Positions 33,378 to 46,259 are shown, counted from the stretch's first letter. The stretch is 64,000 nucleotides of DNA from Eonycteris spelaea (GCA_003508835.1 PUFA01000164.1:2356001-2420000); one strand, 5' to 3'. Numbers and translations are program-made. Notes: generated from the sequence alone by a model not told the origin.

Positions 33378-34559
33378 TTTAATATGTTTTGCCTGATGTT
33401 CCACAAGTTAGCCTGGGTGTTAGAATTCAAACTTGTCTTCTTTCACTGACTTCAGAGGTAAATCTTTCTTTTTAATACTTTGTATCATCACGAACTCAGG
33501 CTTCAAACTTTTTAGTAGTGTATCTTATATCTCAAGCAGAATCTACATGGAGACTCAATATATAAAACAGATCAAAGCAAACTACTCCCTCAGAAGAGTG
33601 AGGCGATTTCACAAGCTGGGACTTCTCCTCACTCCTCCTTCTCTTCACTTGGCCAGTGAGTTATTCTGGCCCAAGTTGACCTCTGAGCTATTATCAGAAT
33701 CTCATATACTCCTTCAAAACACATTTGAAATACCATCACCTAAAACAGTATTGATGTTTTATAATTACTAGCTTTCTTCAGCATTGCTAGACAATATGAA
33801 AGAAGGGTACCTGGGTTTAAATAAATAAAAAACAGTTTCCTGCATCCGTGGAGACAGGGAAGGCTGGTATTTTCATTAGTCACGAGTCATGAGGCAGGTA
33901 GTTTTGTTTCTGTAAACAGGAAGCATGTCCCAGGTGGTTCTAGAGATAACTCATTCTGTTACCCATTTACTTAACTTATTCATCATTTATTTATATTCAG
34001 CTGAATATATTGATATTGACAACCTCTGAATACCAGACATATGTTATGTCACAAAAGTAACATTAAGACATGATCTGATCAAAGGAGATAAAGAAAGCAA
34101 ATATACATAAAGTAAAAAATTACATAACTTTTATAATTACAAAAAATACATACAGGTACCATAAGAGAATGTGATGTGTTTCTATGACATTTTCTGCTAC
34201 TTTACTTTTTCTGCCTGAGTCAGTCATCAGGAGTATCTGCAGCAATTCTCTATGTTCGAGAAGACAGAACGCCTTGAGGGACACTATTTTTTTTAAATCT
34301 ACTATCTTTGAAGGCTTTAAATGTTATAAACTCTAAGTACTCTCATAACCTTTAAGTTTTCTGATTAGCTAACCCAGCTATGAAGGGCATCAGAAGGGCA
34401 TTTCCATATAAATAACATCCAGCTGCTTTCCTAAAAGGATAAACTCGTAAACACAAATTACATAAGCAGAGAATAATTTTTTCTTAAGGAAGGGTCTAGA
34501 AGCTTGATATTGATAATGTATGCTTTTTTATAAAAATGATAATATTTACGAAATATTCT
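33378..34559. other. non-coding stretch, nothing recognised
   Basis: An open stretch of 112 codons (33433-33771, plus) shows no known domain. AT-rich with no readable repeat. Confidence 0.45.
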
Positions 34560-34730
34560 AGATATGCTATATCATTTAGTTTAATTCTCATAACTACTTT
34601 ATGAGTTAAGTACTATCCTCCTTTTGCAATTGAGGAAAGGGAGGGTCAAGGTTGCCCAGTAATTGCCCAACACAGTACAGGAAGTAGAGGCAGAGTCCAG
34701 GTCTGTCCACTCCATTCCCCAGGCTCCTCA
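34560..34730 (-). mobile_element. MIR SINE, antisense
   Basis: 'tagtttaattctcataacta', 'atgagttaagtactatcctc', 'tgcaattgaggaaagggagg' and 'agaggcagagtccaggtctg' follow antisense MIR order. Confidence 0.8.
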
Positions 34731-37700
34731 AAACTCTGTTTCATGTTTGATGAGCAGAGAGCTATTGCCAGCACCTCTTTACCCAGTCACGCTTTTAGTT
34801 TTTACTATAAAGGAAAAATCATCTCTTTTCATCTTCTCTAACCAATAAGTTCCCTACATGTTTCTTTTCTAAATAAATACAAGAATATATGTGACTTGGG
34901 GTATGAATGTCCCTTTTTATTATTCAAAAAGACTCTTCTGCAATAAAGAAAAGAAATAAATTGGTAGAAGAAATTTAAAGAGCATTAAATCTTAAAACTT
35001 TGAACAGATGAAATAATTTTTCTTTATGTTGATGACAGAAAGTTTTAAGTCACTTGAAGATGAATTATCTCTTTGAATTTTGAACTGTAAGAAGATAGCA
35101 AATAAATGTATCAGATGCCAGAATGGGTAAAATTCTATTTAATTTTTTGCTAAAAATTATTAAAATAATATTAATATACTACTCAACAAAAACACAGATC
35201 TTTGGATCATTTTTAATATACAACAAATTCAGGAATGAAAACATTATAAAATCAATTCATAGAATAGTTTAACCTAAATGAATACCCTTGCTCTACAAAA
35301 TTAATTTTTCATGTAATGTATTCAATAATTACATTCTACTAAATATAGAAGAGCTTTTATTGGCCACTTTTATATAGTTTAAGGTTCTGCTACATGTCTA
35401 AATAGCTAGGAATAATTTTTTTTTAATTTAAAAACCATTTACATCTGTGTTTTATTTTTAAATATAAAAATAATCGGTAAAATGCCGTCAGTCTTACAGT
35501 CCCTTTCGTCATTAGACCGGCCACTAGGTTTTACTTCAGTGAAAAACCATGAAACGACACTTTATTGAACATACTCTGTTACACAAGGGAAAAAAAAAAA
35601 ATTCAACACATGTGCAGAAAGTTCAATGAAAAGCAAAATATTTGATTTGAAGTCTTTACACAGCTGCCTGGGGCCACTAATTAGCCAATGACTAAAGAGT
35701 ATCCATCTCTGTCTAACTTCTGATGATTTCCAGTCAAGCAAAAGACACAGGAAAAGAAACTCTCCTTCTTCCAGTCATTGATCCTAACTTTTTTTTTTTT
35801 TTTGAGCCTAACTTTTAACCATACCCCAACCAGAGTTCTTTGTCACCTGACAGAGGGCAGCTTCCTCATCCCTGACATGAACATGCTAGTGGAATACACC
35901 TGGCTGGAAGCTGAGAATTTACCAAACCCCAGACCCGCTAAATCCATTCCAGGCCTGGGCACTATGAAGTCAACCCTCCAGTTCCAGCAGTTCTTACCTA
36001 AGCTAAGAGACACTAGGTCTTTTCCTCAAAACACACTAAGCTGAATTCTAAAAAAGGTACAATAAACTCCTTCAAAACCCTCTCAAACCTTCCTTTGAAA
36101 CAATAAATTTGAGGACTGTTTCCTCTTTTTCAACCAAATCTAGGCCAATCATCATCATTAAATCTGAATGTACAAAGATAGAAAAGAGGAGTCTTTTAAT
36201 ACTGACTTCCTAGGCATGCTTTTCTAATTGCAATAGATGCATTCCTGATAAATTGCCTATAAATTGAATTTCTGCAAGTGTCATAAGCAAATGTGGACTC
36301 CCAGTATAAATTCATACTTCTATTGTTCTATTTCAACTCCAAACTACTGTCTAATGATTTAGCAACTTCTTCATTTCTTTTTCCTCCTTCTACCTCACCT
36401 TCTCTTCCCTAAGCATGTATGTTCAAACTTCCTAAATATCTATTTAGTAAATGTGAGCATGAGAATAACTTCCCTAAAGCAGAACACACTTATCTCTGCA
36501 TTGAGTATAGAGGCTAGCAAGTTCAAAGTGATCCCAATAAATGCATTGCCAGCCAGCCCCTCCTTCCAAGCAGCTGTTATGAGCTTATGCTACACTTAAT
36601 TTATTAGCCTAGGACAAGTTAATTGCATAGTTTCCACAAAATAGAACATGTTGCTCATAGTAACTACATGCTAATTCCTTTGAAAACATCACTAATTATA
36701 CAGTAACTTTGCATCTCTCAACAATAGTGTGATTAACTGGTGTTACATGTTTAAAGCTGAATGAGGTCAGCATCAAAGCAGGCAGAGTTCTGATGGGGTT
36801 TGTGGGTAAAAGGACATTTTGCTATTCTAACTCTGTTCCCCAAGAACTTTGCTTCTTTATTAACACTAGTGGGTTTGCACACGGCCCTGCTGAGGTAGGA
36901 GGGGTTGTTGCAGGAGCAGCAGCCTTGACATTTAAGGCAACCACAGAGAGGCTGCAAAACTTTCCCAGGCACAGAACAGCATGTACTCACAGAAGACAGT
37001 ATCAATGGTTGCCCAGTAAATACACATCTATAAAAAGTTCAGTAAACACACAGGTGTAATGGCTTAACTTTTATATCTAAACACAACTTTAAAATTACAC
37101 TTCAGACTGAGTACTTCTGAGAAATGATTGACACTTTAAAAGATGTTTGAAGGTACATGGCCTTCAGGATTCTTTTAGCTTTGTAAAGCTAAGAAAGAAG
37201 TGTTATTTTTGCCTGAAGTGCTGATATGGCTTTGAACATCACATTTTTACAGAATGTTCTGCTTCAGGTTATGTTTATAGAAGTGAACGCTCTTGGTGCT
37301 CTTAATTAACATTCCTCCAATGTCTTATGGTTTCTTCTTTCCTCTCCCCAAAAAATCCTTGCTTAGCTCCTCCAAGTTTGATGAGAAAATTAGTGCATTT
37401 TGTCATCACATTTTTTTCCTGAATATCTGCTTTGGTTAGTTGCTTCAACAGAAATGACTCTCAGGAAACTGAGGTCACAAAGACTCCCTGTGGTCTTAAA
37501 ATAAAAAGTGTTTTCCTTATAAAACTAGGGAAATTAAGGAAAGGAAAAAGTGTAGAAAGCAATAACTTTACAGAGCAAAGATTTTTTAGCCAACTTTAAT
37601 AACATGCGGTCACCAGTCTGACTCAGTTTCTCAATTGGCTACAAAGCCCTTTTTTTCCCCTTCTTCTTCCCAACTCTTCAGTTTGAATGGAAGAAATATT

Positions 37701-38959
37701 CCTTAGATTTCAACCCTGGTAGTTTGGGGTCAGCACCTCTATCCGACTCTCCAGACTTTCAGTCTGATAACTTGGTTTCTGATGTTTTAATCCAAGTGTG
37801 GAACCGTTCAGGGCACCCCTGCAACACTGAGACGTTGTGTATATCAGACCTTGTGTCTCTCTTCAGGATGGCAACTTTAGCCTTGAGGGGGGAGACTCCT
37901 CCCTTGACCTAACCTGTATGACGGCACAGGTCCCTCAGCCATCCCTTTCTGCCCTCTGTTTCTTATACAGCAAAATCACGAGCCTGTTGGCCTGACATGC
38001 CTGAGCTCCATGAGTGATCACCCTTTCTGATTCAGCTACCAATTCCTTGATGATTCATTTTCAAGTGGCCTCTGGGTATGATTTCTGACGTTCTATAAAC
38101 TATGGCTTTATGAAACCAAAACTGCTTTTCAGAGGCAGATTTAATTTTCAACAATGGAAAACGTGAGTGATTACATCTCAGCCTCCCTTGGAGCAGGAAG
38201 AGAGAAGGAATCATCTCTATGGTTCTTTGGATCTCTTTATTTATCCCCAAACAGTAGTCTATAGCAATTTATCATAGTAAGTCCTATACATTCACTAAGT
38301 CTCAGCATAAAATATGTAGAGTGTATATGTAATAGCAAAGTAAAAGAATTTTAAAAATAAAAAGAAATAATGAAACCTATCAAGAACATATGTTTAGCTT
38401 GTTCAAATTTCTGATTTTGATTATAGATCTACATTGGAAATTATTTGAGAATTGTCATCCCACCAGTTACTGAAAGGTCCATCATTTAATTTTTAAAAAG
38501 AAATAATAGCATTTGAGAATTTTTAAATCATTCTGTCCTATCTCCAAAGAAAAAGTGTGTTGTAGGAAAAAACTTTTACCTTGCTTTATCCTTTTCATTC
38601 TACAGAATCTGATAAGTTTGTTTATTCATTTAGAGTCTGGTAGCAAACACTTGATATTCTACTAAATTAGATAATATCAGTAGAAGAATGTTCTGAAACA
38701 AGATAACTGGCTGGAGAATAATGGCTATAGGTTTCAATATCAATAATTCCTCTATTTGTAAGTTTTCATGTCTTGTTTTAGTAAATATTAAAAGATCATG
38801 TATTTTAGGCTTTTGGGAGTGAGGGTAGAGGGGTTTCACTGTCTATGACATATAAAAAAATTAATTCATTATCCACTATTTACAAAGAACTGTACTAGGC
38901 ACCTTGGGAATTATACTGATTTTTCACTTACTACAAGCTCTAAGCAAAGCAATTATAAT
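34731..38959. other. 4.2 kb with almost no recognisable repeat
   Basis: No LINE, SINE, LTR or DNA element could be named. It contains the CpG pocket at 35475-35556, a T15 run (35789-35803) between two cctaactttt copies, and TAATTA-rich blocks at about 36590-36740. Overlapping open stretches on both strands at 36751-37059 show no domain. The repeat poverty contrasts with both flanks and is compatible with constrained non-coding sequence, but no conservation evidence is available here. Confidence 0.4.
35475..35556. promoter_or_regulatory. small CpG-bearing pocket in AT-rich DNA
   Basis: Five CpG dinucleotides (35475, 35486, 35507, 35518 and 35555) occur in about 80 bp, where kilobases around have almost none. 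It is too small for a CpG island. It could be an old LTR remnant or a protected regulatory element. Confidence 0.35.
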
Positions 38960-39195
38960 TACAGCTTATGTATATTGAGCACTTAGAAATGTCAGTCTTT
39001 GCATCAAGGATTTACATGGATTATATCATTTAATCTTCATATTAACCCCAAAAAAGTACCATTTTATCTCCAGTTTATAAAGAGATGAAATGAGGCTCAG
39101 AAAAGCTGAACCACCTTCCCAGCATCCCAAGGTTAGCAAGTAACATAACACATCCTTCTGCTACCAGAGCCTGTGCACTAGCAACTCTGCCGTAG
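38960..39195 (-). mobile_element. MIR SINE, antisense, long copy
   Basis: 'tattgagcacttagaaatgt', 'catttaatcttcatattaac', 'gagatgaaatgaggctcaga', 'ttcccagcatcccaaggtta' and 'ccagagcctgtgcactagca' cover most of the antisense MIR consensus. Confidence 0.88.
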
Positions 39196-39439
39196 ACCTA
39201 CTCTTTCTTCCCAAATGCACTCAGTCTAATGAGAGGATTAGTATATGGATCAAAGAAAAAATCAAATAAATACTACATAAGCCAGAAAACATGCGTGTAA
39301 ATTATTAAAGCAGTAAACTAAAGGATTATATGCACCGGTAATGTCTTGTGACTCCTCTTATTTTAATTTACATAACTACTTAAACCATGTTGTTGTTCAG
39401 CATTTTGCATGAATAGGAACCATTTCCTCAGCTGGATTC
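39196..39439. other. non-coding stretch, nothing recognised
   Basis: AT-rich spacer between MIR and L2 fragments. Confidence 0.5.
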
Positions 39440-39555
39440 TGACCTTAACATTGGTAAACGGTGTTTTTCTTCTAGGACTTGCCATAGCAGCTAATACAGT
39501 GACAGGCACACAGGAAGTGCTTTTAAATATTTGTGGAGTGAGTGAATGAAGAAAT
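39440..39555 (+). mobile_element. L2 LINE 3' terminus, sense
   Basis: 'aatacagtgacaggcacaca', 'ggaagtgcttttaaatattt' and 'gtggagtgagtgaatgaag' form the L2 end. Confidence 0.68.
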
Positions 39556-39689
39556 TATAGGCAATTAAGACAATTTTGCATATGGCTGTGTGAAGTGGCC
39601 ATACACAAGGGAGTGGCAGCAGTTTAAGTGAGATAGCAAAGGCCTGGGTAAGATAGATGTGAAAAAAGGATAGAATCAGGAAATGGATT

Positions 39690-39900
39690 ATAAAAAAAGC
39701 AACATTCATGGAGTACATTATTTGAAGTACATTAGAGGTACTAAACCGTTTACTCTTTACCACAAGAATCCTATGAGGTAGGTACCATTATTGTCCCCAC
39801 TTGGTAGATGAAACACAGAGGACAGTTAATTTAACATCACCCAAGCAGGAAGTGGTCATGTCAAGAACTCATGCAGTTTTAAACTCATGCAGTTTAAAAC
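39690..39900 (-). mobile_element. MIR SINE, antisense, with 16-bp local duplication
   Basis: 'aatcctatgaggtaggtacc', 'attattgtccccacttggta' and 'gatgaaacacagaggacagt' are antisense MIR. At its far end aactcatgcagttt occurs twice (39866-39879 and 39882-39895). Confidence 0.82.
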
Positions 39901-39944
39901 TCTGAAACTCAGAATTTTAGGGACTCCCCAATGGTCTCCCCTAA

Positions 39945-40290
39945 TTAGATGCATGAGCAGGTTAAGGCCTGATCTGACTCTTTCTTGTCACGTAGATTGT
40001 GCTTTAAAATAAACCCAGTCAGAGCAGCCTTCCCTACTGGACAGCACAAACTCAAGTCACCCCAGCCCATTACTTTTTATCTCATCTTCTATTGTTTTTG
40101 GCAACAGAGCACTGACAATCCTCCTCCCCCATCTCAGTGGCTTATCTGGGTATTCTGCTTATTTTCCATTTGCTCCCACAGGAACATAAGCTCTATGAAA
40201 GCAGGGCGGGGCCAGTCTTGTTCTCTGTTTACCTACACAGTGGCTGCCAAGTAGTAAGCACTCAGTCGAGTTTTGTTGCAGAAATGTTTG
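39945..40290 (+). mobile_element. L2 LINE 3' end, sense
   Basis: 'cagagcagccttccctactg', 'aggaacataagctctatgaa', 'agcagggcggggccagtctt' and 'agtaagcactcagtcgag' reproduce sense L2 3' blocks. The overlapping open stretches are incidental. Confidence 0.75.
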
Positions 40291-41369
40291 AAACCCAATC
40301 CCTAAAGCCCATAGTCTCATCAATGACAGTAGACACATTAGTTGAAAAAGTTTAGAACTGCGAAGCAGTGTATTCTTCTGGTTCCTTCATCTTCCACTGT
40401 TCTAGCTATGAGATAATAATTTATAAGAGGTAATGTGGGCAGGGAATGAAAGAAAACAGGAGTAAATTGGGAACTTTACAGGAAAACTCTTGCCAGCAAT
40501 AAAAAGTGGTTTATTAATTGAGTAAGACTGGGAAGATTATAGGGTAGCCATGATGTAGAAAAGCAAACGGGATAGTGGCCATATACCAAAAGATCATTTT
40601 GTACTTACCTGAGTTTATACTGAGTTTACACTTAGCAAATCTTCACGCATGCATTGTTTCTGGGATTTTTATGCCTCACCCAGAGGTAAATCAGTTCTTG
40701 TTTGCTCACTTAGTTAGTGATCTGTCCATGGCTTGTATATGATCCACAATGCAAAGAATTTTCTTTTAAACATTTGAATTATAATACTTTTGCACGGATA
40801 TATGGGCATGTGTGGCCTCCCACTGTAAAGAGAACCTTGGGAATTTGTATGAAAGCTAAACAGAGTTCATGGTCACTGAGTTTTGTACCAGTTCTCCCAG
40901 TTCTACCACTCAGCAGAGGTGTTACCTCAGACAAGAAATGTTATGCTATAAAATGGGGAGAAGAGTACTCTCTAATTCATAGACTTGTGACAAATAGTAA
41001 TAGCTCAACATTTACCTATCTTATCTTATCTAGGGATTAACTCACCTCCTGCCATAGCATTATCATTTCTCTTCCCCCAAGTCCAAATCTCCAATTTTGT
41101 CTGAGGTTCTGATTGGAGAAAAATCATTTGTGCCCTTTAATAAATTAATCTGCCCTCTGCTCAAAAGAAAGACAATTTGATTATTATGTAGATAAGTTCT
41201 TTATTAGTTTTATCCCCACTAATGGAATAAGACTTTTATTTTTCTCTATAAACCACAAGTTCCATTAAAGTGCTTCTTCCCCAAAGGAGTATCATTCTTG
41301 GGGTGGTAAGGGCAAAGAGGAGACAAGACCATGAAATAAATCAGTAAAAAAAAGCATAATTACTAATTG
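40291..41369. other. non-coding stretch, nothing recognised
   Basis: A 107-codon plus-strand open stretch (40717-41040) has no recognisable domain. No named repeat. Confidence 0.45.
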
Positions 41370-41530
41370 AGAAGAATGCTAAGGACAGTTTTCTGTGAAA
41401 AAAATTAATCAGGGGACCTACCTAAGATTATGTGGTTAGGGAAGTCCTCTTTGAAGGAATGGCATTTAAGGGATGATCTAAAGGATAAGAAGAAACTAGC
41501 CAGGCAAAGATTTAAAAAAAATCACTCCAT
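41370..41530 (-). mobile_element. L2 LINE fragment, antisense
   Basis: 'tggttagggaagtcctcttt', 'gaaggaatggcatttaaggg' and 'agccaggcaaagat' match antisense L2 ('ggtcagggaaggcctctctgaggaggtgacatt'). Confidence 0.65.
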
Positions 41531-41950
41531 GCAGAATAACAGTCTACCTTTCTTCTCGCCAACTTTTGTGTTTTGGTAATCAGTACAGGTACCTTTATGT
41601 AAGGAACCCACCACCACCCGCCCTACCCACACTACCCATGATATAAGTAACAGTTGGTTTTAATTAATCATAGCTTAATGCTATTCCCTTTCATCAGTGA
41701 TTTGACTTGGGGTTGGTGTGAGACTGTATTCTGGCAAGTTAGAACATAGGCAGAAACATAGGCTTTTGTAAGAGCTTCTTTTTATAAAAAGAAAACTACA
41801 GAGCTTATTGTTACCACCTTTTCCCTTGTGGCTTTCAATCTGTATGTGATGCATGCAGCTGTGTCAGCTGTTTTGAGACTGAAGCAGCAAATAGGTTATG
41901 TATGGCCGAACTGCAAAGTACAAACAAGATGTATCCTTGATGAACTTATT
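41531..41950. other. non-coding stretch, possibly start of the repeat below
   Basis: No family recognised. The segment leads into repeat copy A without an obvious boundary. Confidence 0.4.
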
Positions 41951-42193
41951 GAAACTTACTGAAAGATAACAGATTCATTATCTGGCAGTAATTCTAGAGA
42001 ACCAGATTTAGGAATGTGCAGAGCCACAAAGTATCCCCAGTGGTCCAGAATTTGGGATGATGGGAACAGTGACCTGGTGCCAAAAGTTCAGGACCTCACC
42101 CCTGGATTAGATAAATTCTTACCATTTCTCTGTCTATAATCTTCTAATCAAGATTTAAATTCCAGGGAAATGTGTTTGATTGACCTAGTTTCA
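41951..42193 (+). repeat. dispersed repeat copy A
   Basis: A 240-bp segment is closely matched by 43245-43473. Shared blocks include 'gaaacttact', 'aagtatccccagtggtccag', 'gaacagtgac', 'caggacctca', 'ctaatcaagatttaaattcc' and 'gacctagtttca'. By eye the two agree at about 85-90% over the best part. It is probably an LTR or other interspersed repeat of a family I do not recognise. Confidence 0.8.
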
Positions 42194-43244
42194 ATCAAAG
42201 TGTTGGCTCTTTTGAGAAAAAGCAGAATTAAGTTGAGGCGTGATTGTCACATCAAACTCTATTTCATCTTTTCTTTATGCCAACTGTTAGGTTACCTATT
42301 AGGGTAATAATTCTCAAAGTCCTTCTGTAATAAATGTTATGATAGTTGATATTCTATGAGTCATTCTATTCTATTTTACATAATTTCTGTGAGAATGAAA
42401 TTCACATATGGGATACAAGTAAGCATTTATTTCCATCGCCAAAAGAAGACACACAAAAAAAGAAAGCTGATAGAATATATTAAGTCTGTTGATTAAAAGG
42501 ATTATACTCGATGATCCTTCAGGATAATGATATAGATGGAATGTGGCAAGAAATCAAGTCTTCGCTTTTTAAAAAAAATATGATATATCAAGACATTCTT
42601 CTCTCACATCATCATTAATATTGCTGAAACTTCAAAGGGAAAAATACATAAATACTAAACCTTGGATCCTATTAAATCCCATCTGACTAAGCTCACAATA
42701 CATTTCTCACCTCTGAGAGGATTTGAGTCAAATTGAGTTCCATAGCCCTGAAATTTTATAACTCTGTACTTAATAATACAGATCTAGACAGAAAATTTCT
42801 GTGAAATTTAAATGAGAAACAAGTAATAATGAGAAAATTATTCCAGTATAGAACAATAACTATGTTCTCATCTGTCAATGAAAATTAATCAATCAATGTC
42901 AGATATTTTTTAAAACCTACCATCTATTTCATATTTTTGCCATGAGATAATTGTACGAGATCTAGTCTCTATTTTTTTACTCCATATTACTTATTTTTCC
43001 AGTCTGATTTTTTCTCCATAAAATTATTGCATTTATTACTAATAAATATTTTATGCCAGCTCTTTAAAAATGTTGTTTAAATAATTAACTACGGCATTAC
43101 TTCTGGCTACGGTTCCATATCACTTATCTTACAGCAATAAAGTCAACTTTCCTTTAACTTGCCTAATTGGTAATGTACACCTTCTGAATGAGTCAGAGAT
43201 CTACAGAGGACAACAGAAATAGGCTCTAATTCATTTATACAAAG
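42194..43244. other. spacer between the two repeat copies, nothing recognised
   Basis: About 1.05 kb of AT-rich DNA. No viral coding blocks are visible, so there is no direct evidence that the flanking copies are two LTRs of one provirus. Confidence 0.45.
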
Positions 43245-43473
43245 GAAACTTACTAAAAGATACCAGACCTCATTTTTGGCAGTAAAGCTAGAAAACCTCT
43301 AAGGCAGAACCTAAGTATCCCCAGTGGTCCAGATTCTGGTGATGATAGGAACAGTGACATGGTGGCAAAAATCCAGGACCTCAGCCCTGGATGAGATCAA
43401 TTCCTACCATTTTCTGTGTCTAACTTCTAATCAAGATTTAAATTCCAGGGAAATGTTTGATGACCTAGTTTCA
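43245..43473 (+). repeat. dispersed repeat copy B
   Basis: Partner of 41951-42193 in the same orientation. Copy B appears to continue beyond the shared part (through about 43660, 'gatgcccaatacaccattct'), whereas copy A diverges abruptly after the shared gacctagtttca. Confidence 0.8.
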
Positions 43474-43542
43474 TTCATATACTCAAACTGGTTAAGAAAG
43501 TGTAGGAGCCCAGGAGTACAAGTCCATGAAGCAGAACTAATT

Positions 43543-43569
43543 AACAACAACAACAACAACAATAATAAT
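43543..43569. repeat. (AAC)n(AAT)n microsatellite
   Basis: Six AAC units run into AAT units inside or next to repeat copy B. It yields an Asn-repeat artefact in one frame. Confidence 0.93.
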
Positions 43570-44899
43570 GTAATTATAATTCCTCTAAAAGAAATGTGGC
43601 TGGGCAGTCACATTTTACAGATGCCCAATACACCATTCTTAACCATTTTTTGTAAATGACCTAACCTATTTTCAATGCATGGTTAAATGAAAATAATTAT
43701 TTACAGCCATTCTAAAAACGCAGGAAGCCTCTTATCACAAGCTCGATAACCTGAGTCACTGACATACAGGAAAGACTAAGTAAATTTTATTCAAGTTGAG
43801 TTCAGATTGCTGGAAAGCTCTGAGGCATTCATGATATAGTCAGTGTATTCAGAGTTTCTCCCCGTTGCTAAATGGTGACACAATCAGCTGATTTGATGAG
43901 GAAGTGGCTTGTCACACATTCTGTTGAGTCATAGTGAAAGGTATAAATGAGGTCGACTAAAATAATAAGATCAACTGTGCTTCGTTTCTCTTCCACACCA
44001 CCACAGACATGACAAGGCCATCCTCTTCCTCTTTGTTGTCCTATATGATCCAGAATGCCCACCTCATCCCACATTTTGACCCCCTCTGTTACTTCCTTGT
44101 TCCTGCTGGTAACTTGCTTTTTCTACCTTATCGCCATCTCCCCACTCCTTACCACACCAAACATTACAAAGTGAGGCCAAGGAATGATGTTACTATGTTC
44201 TTCCTATCTCTTTGGTAAGAAAATCCTGCTATTTATTTATATGGTTACAGGTGTCTTAGAAGTCCTTAGAAAGGAAATGTACCAAATTCTAAACTAAGGA
44301 GAACAGTTACCGGTTGTTTGACGGCTTCAAACTCATCAAGGGGAGAGTGGGAGAAATACTTATAAAGGTCTTATGCTCTTAGCCTAGGTTTTTGATAGTT
44401 GATAATATTGAGAAACAGTCAAATTCAACCTGCTGGGTAGTTTTAAGAAAAAAATTAAAATTGATTGCAAATTGATTTTTCTCAGGATAAGGAGAAGTAG
44501 CCCCTTGTTTTGATGATGAGACTATATTCTTATCCAGTCTGTAATTAGATAGCTCTCTATCTCTGAATGCTGGCCTGGTCATTTTATAAATAGTTACATC
44601 AGAGATATTTTCAGAAAAGGAATATACTTGAAAGTTGTCAAAAGTGATTTGGATAAGCTTCTCTTCATTTTCTTTCTCAAATAATGGAAAGAGTCATAAG
44701 AATAGTTTGGGCCATCACCAGACATATATTTTGCTTGGGTAGAGCAGATGTAATTTGGTCTGGGAGTCTGAATTGCCCACAAATATTTCACTGACCTTTT
44801 CAGAGAGATTGGTTTCCTCCAAAACCGAGGCAAAAGTTCATGGCATACCTTATTAGTATCCTTGAAATCCTAGGGAAGCAGGAGTGAAGGAACAGAATT
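43570..44899. other. non-coding stretch, nothing firm recognised
   Basis: Several short open stretches on both strands (for example 43868-44074 minus, 44594-44833 minus) carry no known domain. Confidence 0.45.
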
Positions 44900-45760
44900 G
44901 TGAGGAATGGAAGGTGGGAAGGCCAATACAAGACGCTGTACCAAGACAATCTTTCAATTTTGCTTCCACTAGACCCCTTGGCAAAGCAGCCAAACCATTC
45001 CTGCCTGTCCCGGAGGCCCTGTATATCCATAAATTAGTACTTTTTCCTCTCTCATACTAAGTCAATGACCATTTGTACTACTTATAACACTGCCTACAGG
45101 GAGAACTTCCTTTCAAGACTGTCCCTTCCATCCCTGAGCAGGGCTGTAATGTGGTGGCAATCCATTTTCCACTAGCATTAATGTATTGTGAGAATTCATG
45201 AGCATACTGGTCCTAAGTTGTCTCTTCTTCCTTCCCTTAGTCATGGGACCACCCTCTCTATCCACCACAACCCCATGAGGCTCTAGGTATGAGTTGAGGG
45301 AGAGGCACTGGTACGACTGTGACAGGTGACATGAGAATTTGAGATATGCGTACATGTATCTTGTCTGTGCCTTTTGGACATATTCAGGCTGGATCTCAAT
45401 GTTTCATGTCTATCATAAGTCTGCTAATACATCCATCCAAACTATCACTCATTGTATCTGATAATACTATGATGGGCAGCTGTAGTTGTATGTCACCTGA
45501 TGTTCCATGATCAGACACATAGTTTCTATAAGAATCTAATAAAATATCTAAAGCCAATTTTGATATGAGACCATTCTTGTTATCTCCAGTTCCTGGACCT
45601 CCTAAGTTGTATTGGCTCTGTTTATTTCAAAGCCTGGTTCTCCAGGTTTTCTGCCAAACAATGAATACCTGAATTCTTCCAGCAAATTCCCTTCATTTAA
45701 GCAGAGTCTGCTCTTGTTTCTTGCAGCCAAAGAACCCTGAAGCATGAAAATGATGTATTG
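44900..45760. mobile_element. probable old long interspersed repeat, family not named
   Basis: The segment 45000-45730 has the texture of a decayed mobile element. It ends in 'gtttcttgcagccaaagaac', like the terminus of several mammalian LTRs. 'ctgatgttccatgatcagac' and 'gcctggttctccaggttttc' are distinctive but I cannot assign them. Low-confidence call. Confidence 0.3.
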
Positions 45761-46259
45761 GACATGTTAGATAGTAGTTAGTTCTTATGTTTATGCGAAC
45801 TTAGTTATTTTTGCATAACACATGTTATTATTGTGATGTTATTTATTGATCTGCTAGAACAAAACATAAGAAACTGAGTTTTCCACTGGGCCCAAAAGAC
45901 AAAGAAAGTAACTTGGATCTCTCAGCTCTACAGTAAAGCAAAGTAAAACATCTCAACACTATTTTTATCTAATTTTACCCTAGACTTCCTTTTGTGGTTA
46001 ATCCTCATTCAATTTACACAACTGTTCAATGCTATGCATTTCACTAAGCTAAAAGTGAAACTGCTTATCTCATTCCAGAAATCATGCCAACTTCATGTAA
46101 AATAAAAATCAACCACAGGGATTTTTCATGCTTTAATGAGAATTATTAAATAATTTTTCTACCTACTTAGATTAAATTAGGACATTAAAACTAAAAAATA
46201 TATACCAATACCAATCTTGGTCCCTTTTTCCACCATACTAACAACTTCTTAGAAAATAG
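45761..46259. other. AT-rich non-coding stretch, nothing recognised
   Basis: No identifiable repeat or open frame. Confidence 0.5.

Noticed and set aside
36751..37059. Overlapping opposite-strand frames as a candidate exon
   Set aside because: They are chance length, have no domain, and no paired splice signals with a compatible frame were evident.
42194..43244. Internal region of a provirus between the paired repeats
   Set aside because: No retroviral coding blocks, primer-binding site or polypurine tract could be read in the spacer.
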